Positions 35,203 through 45,370 of a stretch of 64,000 nt of DNA are shown here, piece by piece (within the stretch, counting starts at the first letter, position 1; each line of letters opens with the position of its first letter). The stretch spans positions 558,001 to 622,000 of the forward strand of contig CBDANW010000002.1 of NCBI GenBank assembly GCA_965197825.1. The letters run 5' to 3'. The translations under genes and the position numbers were made by a program. The stretch comes from CBDANW01 sp965197825 (lineage in GTDB: Bacteria; Acidobacteriota; Vicinamibacteria; Marinacidobacterales; DATDRI01). A model generated the notes under the pieces. That model did not search any database. It was not told where the DNA came from and saw nothing but the letters and a program-made list of their open reading frames with translations.

Positions 35203-37113
35203 ATGATGTTTCCACGATCCAAACTGGTGAACGTCTGGCTTGCGTTGCTCGTATTCTCGGCCATCGGTGGGGCGACTCCCTCGGCAGCGCCGCTGGCCGT
35301 CGAGACGCTGCCGGTCGATGAGATCGAGCCCGGAATGGTCGGCGAGGGACATACTGTCTTCGATGGCGAGAACATCGAGACCTTCCAAGTCACCATCCTT
35401 GGCGTGCTCCGTCATTACGGTCCCAATCAAAACCTGATCCTGGCCAAGCTCGAGGGAGGCCCCTTATCCGAGACCGGCGTCATCGCTGGGATGAGCGGAA
35501 GCCCGGTGTACATCGACGGAAAGCTCGTGGGTGCGGTCGCCTATTCCTTTCCATTCTCCAAGGAGGCGATCGCGGGGATCACGCCGATTGGAGAAATGAT
35601 CGAAGCGACGGCCACGCCGGCGTCGCGCCGGCGCGCGGCAAGGCTAGACTTCCCCCTGACGCCGGAACGACTGCAAGCCGTCGCACCTCAGGGGATCCGA
35701 CCGGTAGCCATTCAGGGAACGTCCATGAGCGGGGTCGAGAACCTTCAACCCTATCTCGGCAAGCTCCTCTCCCCGATCGCCACACCGGCGTCGCTCAATG
35801 GTTTCTTGCCGGAAACGTTCGATATCGCCGCACCGCTGCTACGTGCCTTGGGGATGGAACCGCTGCTGGGAGGAGCCATGGTCCCCCTTCCGAGGTCACA
35901 AGCGGGCATGGGCGGAGCGGCGCCGCTTCAACTCGAGGGTGTCCCAACCGCATCATCTCCCGAGCCCGGTCTCGAGCCCGGCGACGCGGTGGGGGTCGGG
36001 CTCATTACGGGAGACATGGACATCAGCGCGACCGGCACGGTGACGCACGTCGATCCGCTCACTGGCGCCGTCTACGCTTTCGGCCATCCTCTGTTCAACC
36101 TCGGACCCATCGAATACCCGATGACGCGAGCCACGGTTCACTTGGTCCTCCCGAGCCTCTACAGCTCGTTCAAGTTGTCGAGCTCCGGGCCCACCGTCGG
36201 AATGTGGCTGCAGGATCGTTACACGGCAATCAAGGGTACGCTGGGCAACAAACCGAGAATGATCCCCATGACGGTCAATGTTCAAACGAGCCGCTCGCAG
36301 GAGAGGAGCTACCAGCTCGGTCTGGTCCATGACGAATTGTTCACTCCGATCCTGGCGTACATATCTCTCATATCCATTCTCCAGACGACCGAGAGGCAGT
36401 TCGGCACGCAGACCATGAAGGTGTCTGCCTGGATCTCCATGGACGACGACCTGCGCGTTCACATCGAAGACATCTTCGCTAGCGATCAACCGGCACTCTC
36501 GGCATCGGCCATGGCCGCGGCGCCTCTCTCCTATTTGATGACGAATGATTTCGAGCGGGTCGATGTTAAATCGGTAGACGTCTCCATCGAGGCCACCGAG
36601 ACTCCGGAAACAGCCCGTTTGGCACGTGCGTGGCTGGACACCGATCGCGTCGCGCCCGGTGGAACTGTGCCGCTGAAGCTGCTGCTGCGCTCCTACCGCG
36701 GCGAGGAGATCCTGGAGACCGTCGACGTGGAAGTTCCCGCAAACGTCGGGGAAGGAACACTCAGGCTTCTGGTGGCAGACGCCACGACCATCTCCGGGCT
36801 AGAGCGCCGCGAGGCCCACGATCGCTTCGAGCCACGCAATCTGGAACAGTTGATTCGAGCCCTCAACGGCCTGCGAAAGAACAACCGCCTATACGTGAAA
36901 CTGACGAGGCCCGACCGCGAAGGGGCCATCGTAGCGGGAGAGTATCTCTCCTCCCTGCCACCGAGCATCATGAACGTCCTGCAGGCCGACCGTTCGAGCG
37001 CCAGCTACATCCCCATCAGCAGCTCGACGCTCTGGGAGTACGAGCTCGTCACCGACTACAGCGTGACCGGTGCGCGCTCGCTCGAGATCACGGTAGGGAA
37101 CCTCCAAAATTAG
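35203..37113 (+). CDS. Secreted SpoIVB-like peptidase S55 family protein
   Basis: A signal peptide (VWLALLVFSAIGGATPSAAP region, residues 10-30) is followed by EIEPGMVGEGHTVF and the S55 serine region GVIAGMSGSPVYIDGKLVGAVAY (the GMSGSP core at 96-101). TDMDIS-like text and AFGHPLFNLGPIEYPM follow in the middle of the protein. The long C-terminal part (to residue 636) has beta-sandwich character. In Firmicutes SpoIVB cuts a sporulation checkpoint protein. Acidobacterial relatives are exported and of unknown role. It is followed 34 bases later by a beta-propeller gene on the same strand. Confidence 0.85.
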   Translation: MMFPRSKLVNVWLALLVFSAIGGATPSAAPLAVETLPVDEIEPGMVGEGHTVFDGENIETFQVTILGVLRHYGPNQNLILAKLEGGPLSETGVIAGMSGSPVYIDGKLVGAVAYSFPFSKEAIAGITPIGEMIEATATPASRRRAARLDFPLTPERLQAVAPQGIRPVAIQGTSMSGVENLQPYLGKLLSPIATPASLNGFLPETFDIAAPLLRALGMEPLLGGAMVPLPRSQAGMGGAAPLQLEGVPTASSPEPGLEPGDAVGVGLITGDMDISATGTVTHVDPLTGAVYAFGHPLFNLGPIEYPMTRATVHLVLPSLYSSFKLSSSGPTVGMWLQDRYTAIKGTLGNKPRMIPMTVNVQTSRSQERSYQLGLVHDELFTPILAYISLISILQTTERQFGTQTMKVSAWISMDDDLRVHIEDIFASDQPALSASAMAAAPLSYLMTNDFERVDVKSVDVSIEATETPETARLARAWLDTDRVAPGGTVPLKLLLRSYRGEEILETVDVEVPANVGEGTLRLLVADATTISGLERREAHDRFEPRNLEQLIRALNGLRKNNRLYVKLTRPDREGAIVAGEYLSSLPPSIMNVLQADRSSASYIPISSSTLWEYELVTDYSVTGARSLEITVGNLQN

Positions 37114-37147
37114 TGCCGATCCTGCCTAGTGGCATCCAATCCCGCAG

Positions 37148-39417
37148 ATGAAAGGACAGAGACAGATGCGCCTTCGGTTTCGCCCACTCGTGATCGCTTT
37201 CTTTATGGGCTTTCCTCTCGTGAGCTACGTCTTGGCAGGGCTGCCAATCTTCTGGAGCCTCGAGGGCCAGGAGGATTTTCTGGCGGGAGAAGTAGATGGT
37301 CTGTCCGTTTCCAGTGACGGCGTCATCAGCCTGGCGCCCGCGACTCGAAATCTGTACGAGGGCACGGACCCGTTTTTTTGGAGCCTGGTATCCGACAGCC
37401 AAGGCAACCTTTATGCGGGAAGTGGTAACGGAGGCAAGGTGTACAAGATCGACCCCCAGGGTAACGGCTCGGTCTTGCTCGACACCAACGAGCTGGAAGT
37501 ACACGGGCTGGCCGCGGATCGCCACGGCAATCTCTACGCGGCCACCTCTCCTCGAGGACGCGTTTACAAGATAACGCCCGGGGGCGAACAGGAAGTCTTC
37601 TTCGATCCCGACGACCGATATATCTGGGCGCTCGCCTTCGATCAAGCCGGCAATCTACTCGTCGCCACCGGCGATCCGGGCAACCTCTACCGAGTCACTC
37701 AATCCGGAAATAGCGAAGTGCTCTTCGCCAGCCAAGAGACGCACCTCATGTGCCTCACCACTGATTCCGACGGGAACATCTATGCGGGGAGCGATTCCAG
37801 CGGTCTCGTTTTCAAGATCGACTCCCGCGATCGGGTGTCTGTGCTCTTCGACACTCCGTTCCGGGAGGTGCACTCTCTTCTCGTGGACACGCGTGGAAAC
37901 GTCTTTGCCGCTACCGTCAATCAGGACTCCGGTGCCGCGACGCCGACACCCCCTTCGACGTCGACTCCGACCACCACGCTCGCCCCTCCGGCACCGGTCG
38001 CGGTGGGAGGAGTCGTCGAGACCGTGACCGTGTCCGCTACAGCGATATCTGTCTCCGATGCGCGTCCCCCGGAGGCGGCCTGCGAGGCGCGGTCTACCGT
38101 GTTAGCGCGGAAGGCTCGGCGGAACGGCTCTGGAGCTCTCGCGAGGACATACCGCTCAGCTTGAAGCTGGAACGGGACGACCGCCTCATGGTCGGCACGG
38201 GCGGGAAAGGCCGCATTTTTCTGGTTCGGCAGGACAAGACCAGCTCCTTGCTCCTTCGCGCCGAAGCCGATCAGGTGACCTCTATTTATTCCGGGGACGG
38301 GCGCACCGTGCACTTCTCGACATCCAACCCGGCCAAGGTCTATCGCTTCGACACCGGCCGGCGCTCGGAGGGGGAATACCGCTCCCCCATCGAAGACACG
38401 ACCACCATTTCCTCGTGGGGCAAGATCCGCTGGGAGGGCCGCGCTCAGGCGGGCACGGGGCTCTCGATCCAGACTCGCAGCGGCAACTCCGCCAAACCAG
38501 ACAATACGTGGAGTGATTGGTCCGCCGGCTATACCGTCCCCGATGGAGAGCAGATCACGAGCCCCAAGGGTCGCTTCCTCCAGTGGCGCGCGATCCTCAA
38601 GACAACCGATAGTGGCGCCACACCCGAGTTCCTCAAGCTGACGGCCATCTATCTGCAACAGAACCTGAGCCCGGACGTTACCCAGGTCACCCTCCACACT
38701 CCTGGTAGGACGTTCCAAAAACCGTTGGTGGCAACCGGCGAGATCGAGATTCTCGGACTGACCGCGCCGCTCGAGACCGAAGGACCCTTGTCGCCTGGGA
38801 CCGTGGGCGGTAACGCCAACACTTCAAGCCGAACCAACCTTCCACCCACTACGTACAGCCGTAACTTTTACAAAAAGGGATTCCAGACCGTCGAATGGTC
38901 GGCGACCGATCCCAACCAGGACACACTGACGTTCGATGTGTTCTATCGCGCCGAGGGCGAAAGCCTGTGGAAGCCGATCCGACAAAACTTGAGGGAAGCC
39001 GTCATCGCTTGGGACACCGTAGCCATGCCCGATGGACGCTATGCGGTGAAGATCGTTGCCAGCGATGCGCCGAGTAACCCTCAGACGTCAGCTCTCACCG
39101 GAGAAAGAGAGAGCCGGCCTTTCGACGTGGACAATACCCCACCACGCGTGGCCGACCTCGACGCCGTGCCGAGTGGAAGCGGCTCGCACCGGCTGACCTT
39201 TGCGGCCATCGACGACGGGAGCGCGGTACGGAAGGTGGAGTATTCCGTGGATTCCGGTCAATGGGTGATCGTCTATCCCGAGGACGGCATCTGCGATTCC
39301 AAACGGGAAACGTTCGACATTACGGTGAGCGGCTACTCGGAGGGAGTCCACACGCTGGTTCTCAAGGTGACTGACCTGCTAGAGAACGTGGGGACGGCCC
39401 GAGCCGAACTTCGGTAG
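37148..39417 (+). pseudogene. Secreted beta-propeller (NHL/YVTN-like) protein split by one frameshift
   Basis: A signal sequence (LVIAFFMGFPLVSYVLA) leads into repeated propeller blades: GNLYAGSGNGGKVYKI, GNLYAATSPRGRVYKI, GNLLVATGDPGNLYRV, GNIYAGSDSSGLVFKI. A Thr/Pro-rich insert follows. At a run of five C near 38068 the reading moves one frame. The second frame resumes at once with GGLRGAVYRVSAEG and continues through further blades and a C-terminal beta-sandwich (DNTPPRVADLDA) to 39417. The two parts fit without loss, so this is a single-base indel or sequencing error in an otherwise complete gene of about 756 codons. Confidence 0.8.
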
Positions 39418-39443
39418 CAGTCACCGCCGCCTGACTAGCGGCC

Positions 39444-40154
39444 CTAAATGATCCGCTTGGATCTCACTTCGGTGGTCGTGAAGAGGTACAGGAAGTGCAC
39501 CGCCACTGCCTGCTTTCCGAGCCGCGCAGGCTCGAAACCGGAGGCACGTACGACTTCCAGCGTGCGGGACAACATCTGCTCGTCGCCACTGCGATGAATC
39601 ACCCGCAGGCTGCGGATCGCGCCGTTCCGATCGATGGAAGCGAGCGTGAGGAGCGTTCCGGCCTTGCCCCGCTCCACCTCGGTGAATGGCAACAGGTTCA
39701 CGTCGCGGAAGCGAGGCGTGCTCATCTCGACCTGCAAGGGCACGGGAAGCGGACCCGGATCCCAACGTGACAACAGCTCGCTTTGCACCGGGCCGCGCGA
39801 CAGGTCGTACGATATCAAGGCCCCGAGCAAACCCAGGACCAGAAACGCTCCTAGGCTCACGGCGGGAATGAGATTGGGACGCCGTCGACAACTGAGCAGC
39901 TCGTCCCGCAATATTGGAACCATGCCGCGAAGCTCCTCGTCGACCCGCCGCCGAATGGCTCGCGCCAGCGAAACGGGTGCATCGAAGCGAGGCAAATGTC
40001 TTGCCGCGTTGGCAACCTTGGCCAAACGCTCATACTCGCCACGACATACGTCGCACTGCTCGAGGTGCTGTTCCATCTCGAGAGCAGTGGACGGCGCGAG
40101 CTCGCTATCATGGTATGACGACAGCGAGCGGCTGCTCGGACTATGTGCAAACAT
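39444..40154 (-). CDS. Anti-sigma factor with zinc-finger (zf-HC2) and TonB-like C-terminus
   Basis: The N-terminus has the HxxxCxxC zinc site in HLEQCDVCRGEY (about residues 30-41), typical of anti-sigma factors that hold an ECF sigma factor. One membrane span (LIPAVSLGAFLVLGLLGALI) lies at about 95-114. The periplasmic part resembles a TonB C-terminal fold (LASIDRNGAIRSLRVIHRSG). It starts 14 bases after the sigma factor stop, so the two are co-expressed. Confidence 0.85.
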   Translation of the reverse strand: MFAHSPSSRSLSSYHDSELAPSTALEMEQHLEQCDVCRGEYERLAKVANAARHLPRFDAPVSLARAIRRRVDEELRGMVPILRDELLSCRRRPNLIPAVSLGAFLVLGLLGALISYDLSRGPVQSELLSRWDPGPLPVPLQVEMSTPRFRDVNLLPFTEVERGKAGTLLTLASIDRNGAIRSLRVIHRSGDEQMLSRTLEVVRASGFEPARLGKQAVAVHFLYLFTTTEVRSKRII

Positions 40155-40168
40155 GCTTCTAGTGCTCC

Positions 40169-40861
40169 TCAGGAGAGCTCTCGCAGCTCGGGATCCAAAC
40201 GCTCCCTTAGAGCCTTGCGAGCTCTGGCCAACCGCGATTTCACGGTCCCGATTGCCACATTGAGCGTGCGCGAGATCTCCTCGTAGGACAAGCCCTCTAT
40301 CTCCTTCAGCAGAACGATCGTGCGCTGCTCGAATGGCAGCGTGGCGATCGCTTCCTGCAAGATCTCTCCGAGCTCCTTACGCTCGAGGAGGCGATCCGGT
40401 AGCGGCGCGATGCCTATTCCGACGACGGTGCTCAACTCCATCGCGCCGTCGCGCTCCGCGTCTTCTACGTTAACCGCGGTCATCTCACGCTCTCTTCGCC
40501 GCCACGATCGCTGCCGGTTCTTGGCCCGATTCAAGACTACCCGATAAATCCAAGTGCGGAGCGACGCCTGACGGCGAAAGCTCCCCAGCTTCTTGTAAAC
40601 TTGCAAGAAGACTTCTTGGGAGAGGTCGTGCGCCTCGTCCGGTCCCAGCAGCCGCGCCGACAAGTTGAAGACCAGATCTTGAAAACGCTCGACGATCTGG
40701 TCGAATGCCGTCTCATCGCCAGAAAGAAACCGATCGATGAGCACCGCTTCGTCCAGAGCCAGGCCGGTTGCCTTCCGTCCCTCGACCTCACGGCCGTAAA
40801 CCTCCTCGACCTGCAGCGCGGACGAAGGATCATTGCTCACCCGTCCCCATGCACGGCGCAT
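40169..40861 (-). CDS. ECF (RpoE-type) RNA polymerase sigma factor
   Basis: Region 2 includes FDQIVERFQDLVFNLSARLLG and DEAHDLSQEVFLQVYKKLGSFR. RTWIYRVVLNRAKNRQR follows, and region 4 is IATLPFEQRTIVLLKEIEGLSYEEISRTLNVAIGTVKSRL. The 230 residues include about 35 N-terminal residues before region 2, so a GTG start nine codons in is possible. It is paired with the downstream anti-sigma gene. IS256 copy B sits 118 bases upstream of its start and may separate it from distal control. Confidence 0.92.
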   Translation of the reverse strand: MRRAWGRVSNDPSSALQVEEVYGREVEGRKATGLALDEAVLIDRFLSGDETAFDQIVERFQDLVFNLSARLLGPDEAHDLSQEVFLQVYKKLGSFRRQASLRTWIYRVVLNRAKNRQRSWRRREREMTAVNVEDAERDGAMELSTVVGIGIAPLPDRLLERKELGEILQEAIATLPFEQRTIVLLKEIEGLSYEEISRTLNVAIGTVKSRLARARKALRERLDPELRELS

Positions 40862-40979
40862 CGTCTTCCCAACCTTCCGCTCATCGTAGCATACCGCGCA
40901 TCGGCCGGGCGAGGATCGTGCCTCGCGAGCTACGACGAGCGAGAGCCCGTGTGGAAAGCCCCCTCTCCGGGTTAGACAC

Positions 40980-42440
40980 GGGGATGTCCCGGCCGCTGTT
41001 GAATTTGGTCGGGTAGCGGCGGCACCTGTGAATACTCTTAGGCAGCAAACTCATCGCTGTCAAGAGATTTCTGTTTGCTTCTAAGCGCGTGAACGAGAGC
41101 GCCCATATGGCGATAGCCTTTGATACGCCGGAACTTTTTCTGCGCGGTGACGACGCCAAGAGCGGTCCATCGGCGAACCATGGAAGGACTCTTCCAACGC
41201 TTGACGTTTCTCGATACTCTGCGAATGGTTCCGTTGAGATTCTCAATGGCGTTCGTCGTGGCAAGAGACTGGCGAAGTAAGGCGGGCAGCGCGAGCTTCA
41301 CGACCGTGAGTGTCTCTTCCATCCCTTCACGAAGGCTTCCGGCAGCTTCGTCGTAGCCGTTTCGCTCGAGCCACGACACCAATGCCTGAAGTCGCCTTGC
41401 GCGCCTTGTCGGCACTCTTGCACTTGTAGGCTTCCTTCATCGTCTGGAGCACGTAGGCGTGACGAGACTTGGGAAGGTACGAACGAAGATTCCGGAGTTT
41501 ATGGATCTGGCACCTTTGGATGACCGCGAGGTCCCCCAAAACGTCGACGAGTGCCTTGCGGATGCCTTTGCCTCCGTCCACTACGCAGAGAATCGACTCA
41601 TCGACGCGCAAGCCTCGCTCGAGAAGGTCCTGCAACATCGCGGTGCACACCCGAGAGTTCTCCGTCGAGCCCAGCCATATACCCAGGGGCACCTTCGTTC
41701 CATCTATTGTGATACCGAGAGTTACGACGATGGTCTGTCCGGCCACCTCAAGGCCATCCAGCATCAGTGCCGCAAGCTCGAACTCCTCTAGCCGCCGAGA
41801 CAGGTATTCCTCGAGCTTCTTAGTCGTCTGGCTCACGAGGTGACGGCTGGCGGCACTCTTACTCGTGCCACGAGACTTCAACTTGGCCGCGGGTTTGTCC
41901 AGACTCGATTCGTAATTTCGGGTCGATACCCCCACCAAGACCTGATTCAACACTCGCTCTGGAAGCGGGTCTTCTTCGCGGAAGGCTTCGAAGTGTGGAA
42001 GCGACGCCTCCTCGCCCGACTTCGAGCGAACTCGAGGTCGCGACACTTGGATGCGACGACCACCGAAGCTCAGCTCTCCGTTCGTGCTCCCACAGTGGTT
42101 ATGAGTTCGCTCCTTCTCGTGCTTGCCCTTGAGCCCCGCGATCTCCTCGGCGTCCTCTCTGAGCAGTAGGTGCAGAGCTGTCAGTCCTTGCTCGTACACC
42201 CATTCCGTCAGATCCGCCTTCGTGGCCGCGATCCCAGCTATCATCGGTAGCAGTATCTGACCGACTTGGCCAACTACCTTGCCCGTAGGCGAGTGCGTTT
42301 GCTTTCTTACTGGCTTCTTTGATTTCCTAGGCATTGGTGGCTCCTTGTCCCCCTCTGGAGACGGTTTATTGGCAGACCTATTCTTAGGCCGGCCAAGGAG
42401 CCGCCGCTACCCCAAATTCAACATCCGGCGGGACATCCCC
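40980..42440 (-). mobile_element. IS256-family element, copy B, full length with 8-bp target duplication
   Basis: The element is 1461 bp. Its ends read GGGGATGTCCC inward from both sides and continue as related inverted repeats (..TTGAATTTGG..GTAGCGGCGGC). TTAGACAC flanks it at 40972-40979 and 42441-42448. This copy defines the ends used for copies A, C and D. Confidence 0.95.
41038..42334 (-). pseudogene. IS256-family transposase, copy B, one-base insertion
   Basis: It is the same protein as copy C, but an extra C at 41395-41396 (GTCGCCTTGC against GTCGCTTGC) shifts the frame after the ..KSADKARK segment. The frame therefore breaks before the Glu of the catalytic triad (TNAIENLN), which is in the other frame. 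The element is full length, so it could be moved only by a transposase from another copy. Confidence 0.92.
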
Positions 42441-42448
42441 TTAGACAC

Positions 42449-42762
42449 CGCGGGACGGTCTCTGGTTCCCCCAGCTTGACAGGACCGAGGACCTACTTCG
42501 CTAACCTGTTTATTTCGTATCGATTAGGGCACCGCCACGCCACGCTTCCAAAGCTGCGTGCCCTAACGCGAAAGGCGCGTCTTTTGTCGCAGTGCCCGAG
42601 CCTCCACGAATTCGGCGGCACCCTCAACGAACTCATTTAAATAGGCTTACTGCCAGGTAAACACTCGAGCCCAGGCGGTATCCCAGTTGCATCACCATCC
42701 TTCTCAGGGAGCCGTTGCACGCATTCGGTAGCGGCCGAGGCAGCAAAAGGAGGAATTGAGCG
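42449..42762. other. Intergenic region with an inverted repeat
   Basis: No coding sequence is recognised. TTAGGGCAC (42524-42532) and GTGCCCTAA (42558-42566) form a perfect 9-bp stem with CACGC/GCGTG as an alternative inner pairing. No T run follows. The rest precedes the citrate synthase remnant and may hold its old promoter; AAAGGAGG at about 42747 is its ribosome binding site. Confidence 0.45.
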
Positions 42763-43132
42763 ATGGCTAAAGATAGCCTCACGATCACGGACAATCGCAC
42801 CGGAAGAATCTATGAATTACCCGATTAGCTATGGGACCTACGCCAACTACGGCGCGTCCATACCTGCCAGCGAGCTTCGCAAGATCAAGGCATCGGAGGA
42901 CGACTTCGGATTGATAACCTATGACCCAAAAGCCATGGGATTCCCGGTGGACATGTTTCCGGTGCTCTTTGCTATCCCCCGCACGGCTGGGTGGTTGGCG
43001 CAGTGGCAGGAGATGTTGCTGGACAAGGAGCAAAGGATCGCCCGGCCACGACAAGTGTACGTGGGTAGCGACCAGCGCAAATACGACCCGCTCAAGGAAC
43101 GAGGGAAAGAGTCTCTAGTCGCGCATAATTAG
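42763..43132 (+). pseudogene. gltA: Citrate synthase remnant (N- and C-terminal ends joined)
   Basis: The ATG at 42763, behind AAAGGAGG, opens the citrate synthase N-terminus (LTITDNRTGRIYELPI). A frameshift near 42821 creates a TAG. The other frame continues to ELRKIKASEDDFGLITYDP and then jumps directly to the family's C-terminal text (FPVLFAIPRTAGWLAQWQEML, ARPRQVYVG). About 300 internal codons, including all catalytic residues, are missing. This is a deletion remnant; a working citrate synthase must be elsewhere in the genome. Confidence 0.9.
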
Positions 43133-43208
43133 GCGCCAGTCGGAGCTACTTTGACTTGACGTCAGCGCTCTGTTAACCTCCTTCTGGCGAGGCACTTAGA
43201 GCACCCTT

Positions 43209-44645
43209 ATGCGAAACGTCCTCCTGCCCCTGGCGGTCCTTCTGGGCACGATCGGCTTCTTCGTGGCGGCCTATCAGGTCTTCTCCCGCGACTATCAATA
43301 CCTGCAGCTGGTGAAGCTCGGCGACCAGCTCATACAGGAAGAGCTGCCCTACCAGGCCACCCGCACCTACGGCTCCGCGATTGGCCTTCGTCCCGACAAA
43401 CCGCTCGCCTACATGAAGCGGGCGGACGCACTCCAAGAGCAAGGCAACATGACCGCCGCGCTTTCGGACTTGTCGGAGGCGTCGAAACTGGGTGCGGACC
43501 GGCTAACGGTCTCGCGGCGGCAGGCGGACATCCAATACGCGCGCGCGAGTTTCGACGAAGCGGTCGAGCTCTACTCGGAAGTGCTGACATTGGATCCGGG
43601 CTCTCCCGCCGTCTTGTACAAGCTCGGTCTTGCCTGTTTTCGTGGCGGCCGGGAAGAGTCTGCCTTGTCAGCGCTCGGCCAAGCCATCGAGGCCCGCAAG
43701 AGTTTCGTCGAAGCCTATTACCTGCGGGCCGCCGTTCTGAGGTCTCTGGGTCGTGTCGACGACGCCGAGTCCGACTTGCTGACCGCGATGTCGCTTCGCC
43801 CGGACGCAGGAGAGACGCGTTCGGCGCTCATCGATCTCTATCTGGAAACGGGGAATGCGGCTAGGGCGCTCGAGGTCGCCAATGAAGAAATCGATCGGCA
43901 GCCGCACGCGCCTTCCTCGTATTTGCTCTTGGCCGACGTCCACCGCATGAGCGGCCGCAACGACGAAGCCATCGAGGCAGTCGGACTCGCGCTCGAGCAG
44001 GACCCGAATCTGCCTGACGCCTACCTGCGACTCGGCGAGCTCTGGCTCGAAGAAGGCATGCTGCGAAACGATCGCGTGGTCCTGGAAAAGGCGATCACCG
44101 CTCTGGAGTCGGTGGTCATGATGGACTCCGAAAACGGCCGGGCGGCTCTCGCACTGGGCCAAGCCTACCTCGCCATTGGAAACGAAGTGACGGCCTTCGA
44201 GGAGCTTCAGCGGGCAGCCGAAGCCACACCCCTCCAGGCCGGCGCGCACCGGGTCCTGGGCGATCTCTACCTGGCGCGGGGCGATTTCACCGCGGCGGCT
44301 ACCGCCTACCACGTCTACTTGAAGCTCGCCGACAGGAACCCGACGGTCGTGGAGCGGCTCGGTGATGCGTATATGGCAATGGGCAATCTGACGGAGGCGG
44401 CGGAAACCTACATGGAGCTCTCCGCTCTGGTTCCGAATCTGGTCACGCCCTTCATCAAGGCCGCGCGGGCCTACCTGGAAGCTGGCGAGCGGGCGTCGGC
44501 ACGTCGCGCCTGCCAACAGGGACTCCTCGTCGATGCGGAAAACGCGGACCTCCTCGACCTCCTGGTCCGAGCTGGAGGAACCCTCCCCGAGGTCCCCGAA
44601 GAGTTGGAATCAAACGAGGCCGCGCCCTCGTCGAGCCCCATTTAG
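43209..44645 (+). CDS. Membrane-anchored TPR-repeat protein
   Basis: An N-terminal membrane anchor (VLLPLAVLLGTIGFFVAAYQVF) is followed by about eleven tetratricopeptide repeats filling residues 50-455. Examples are AYMKRADALQEQGNMTAALSDL, VLYKLGLACFRGGREESAL and AYLRLGELWLEEGM. An acidic tail ends at 478. TPR proteins scaffold complexes; nothing more specific can be said. The DUF2064 gene starts five bases after its stop. Confidence 0.85.
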   Translation: MRNVLLPLAVLLGTIGFFVAAYQVFSRDYQYLQLVKLGDQLIQEELPYQATRTYGSAIGLRPDKPLAYMKRADALQEQGNMTAALSDLSEASKLGADRLTVSRRQADIQYARASFDEAVELYSEVLTLDPGSPAVLYKLGLACFRGGREESALSALGQAIEARKSFVEAYYLRAAVLRSLGRVDDAESDLLTAMSLRPDAGETRSALIDLYLETGNAARALEVANEEIDRQPHAPSSYLLLADVHRMSGRNDEAIEAVGLALEQDPNLPDAYLRLGELWLEEGMLRNDRVVLEKAITALESVVMMDSENGRAALALGQAYLAIGNEVTAFEELQRAAEATPLQAGAHRVLGDLYLARGDFTAAATAYHVYLKLADRNPTVVERLGDAYMAMGNLTEAAETYMELSALVPNLVTPFIKAARAYLEAGERASARRACQQGLLVDAENADLLDLLVRAGGTLPEVPEELESNEAAPSSSPI

Positions 44646-44650
44646 GCAAG

Positions 44651-45370
44651 TTGAGCATTGCGTTGAGCCGGGCCGGAGACCGCGAGCGCCTCGTGGTCTT
44701 CGCCCGTGCGCCCCACCTGGGTCGAGTCAAGACTCGGCTCACGCCTCCTCTCACTCAACAGCAGGCTCTCGATCTCCACCAAGCTTTCGTCGAAGACACA
44801 CTGGAAAAACTCGCTCGATTCCGGCGACCCGGTCTTGAGCGTTGGCTATACCTCAGCCAGCCCTCGTCCCCCGAGCAACTCGACGTTCCTCCCGCCTGGA
44901 GCTCGGCTCTTCAAACGGGCGACGATTTGGGAGCACGGATGGAGGGCACGTTCCGACAAGCATACGAGGACGGACGGGAGCGGGTCGTGATCGTGGGCAG
45001 CGACAGCCCGACCCTCCCCCTCGACTATCTCGACCAAGCCTACCAAGCCCTTGCCGCGCACGACGTCGTTCTGGGCCCTGCCGAAGACGGCGGCTACTAC
45101 CTGGTAGGCTCGTCGCGTTTCGTTCCAGAGCTGTTGCGGGGAATCACCTGGGGTAGCTCTCGCGTGTTGGAACAATCGACCGAAGCCCTTTCCCGGGCCG
45201 GCCGCTCGTTCCATCTTCTACCGTCCTGGTATGACGTCGACACCGCAAAAGATCTTCTGCGTCTCGAAAAGGAGCTGTTGGGGCTCCAAGCGGTTCCGCG
45301 CCCAGGATTTCCCCGCCGAACGGCAGCGGCGCTAGCATCGTTTCTTCGAAAAGGAAAGATTCCCTCTTGA
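44651..45370 (+). CDS. DUF2064 / TIGR04282 family glycosyltransferase
   Basis: The nucleotide-sugar transferase-like fold shows VVFARAPHLGRVKTRLTPPL near the start, VVIVGSDSPTLPLDYL in the middle and LGPAEDGGYYLVG, then ITWGSSRVLEQS. The family is named after arsenosugar synthesis, but most members lie in other settings, often cofactor or lipid loci. The 239 residues begin with TTG at 44651, five bases after the TPR stop. An in-frame start further in is possible because the conserved text starts at residue 12. Confidence 0.85.
   Translation: MSIALSRAGDRERLVVFARAPHLGRVKTRLTPPLTQQQALDLHQAFVEDTLEKLARFRRPGLERWLYLSQPSSPEQLDVPPAWSSALQTGDDLGARMEGTFRQAYEDGRERVVIVGSDSPTLPLDYLDQAYQALAAHDVVLGPAEDGGYYLVGSSRFVPELLRGITWGSSRVLEQSTEALSRAGRSFHLLPSWYDVDTAKDLLRLEKELLGLQAVPRPGFPRRTAAALASFLRKGKIPS

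Noticed and set aside
42785..43054. 89-codon minus-strand frame over the citrate synthase remnant
   Set aside because: The plus-strand text matches both ends of citrate synthase, so the antisense frame is a shadow.
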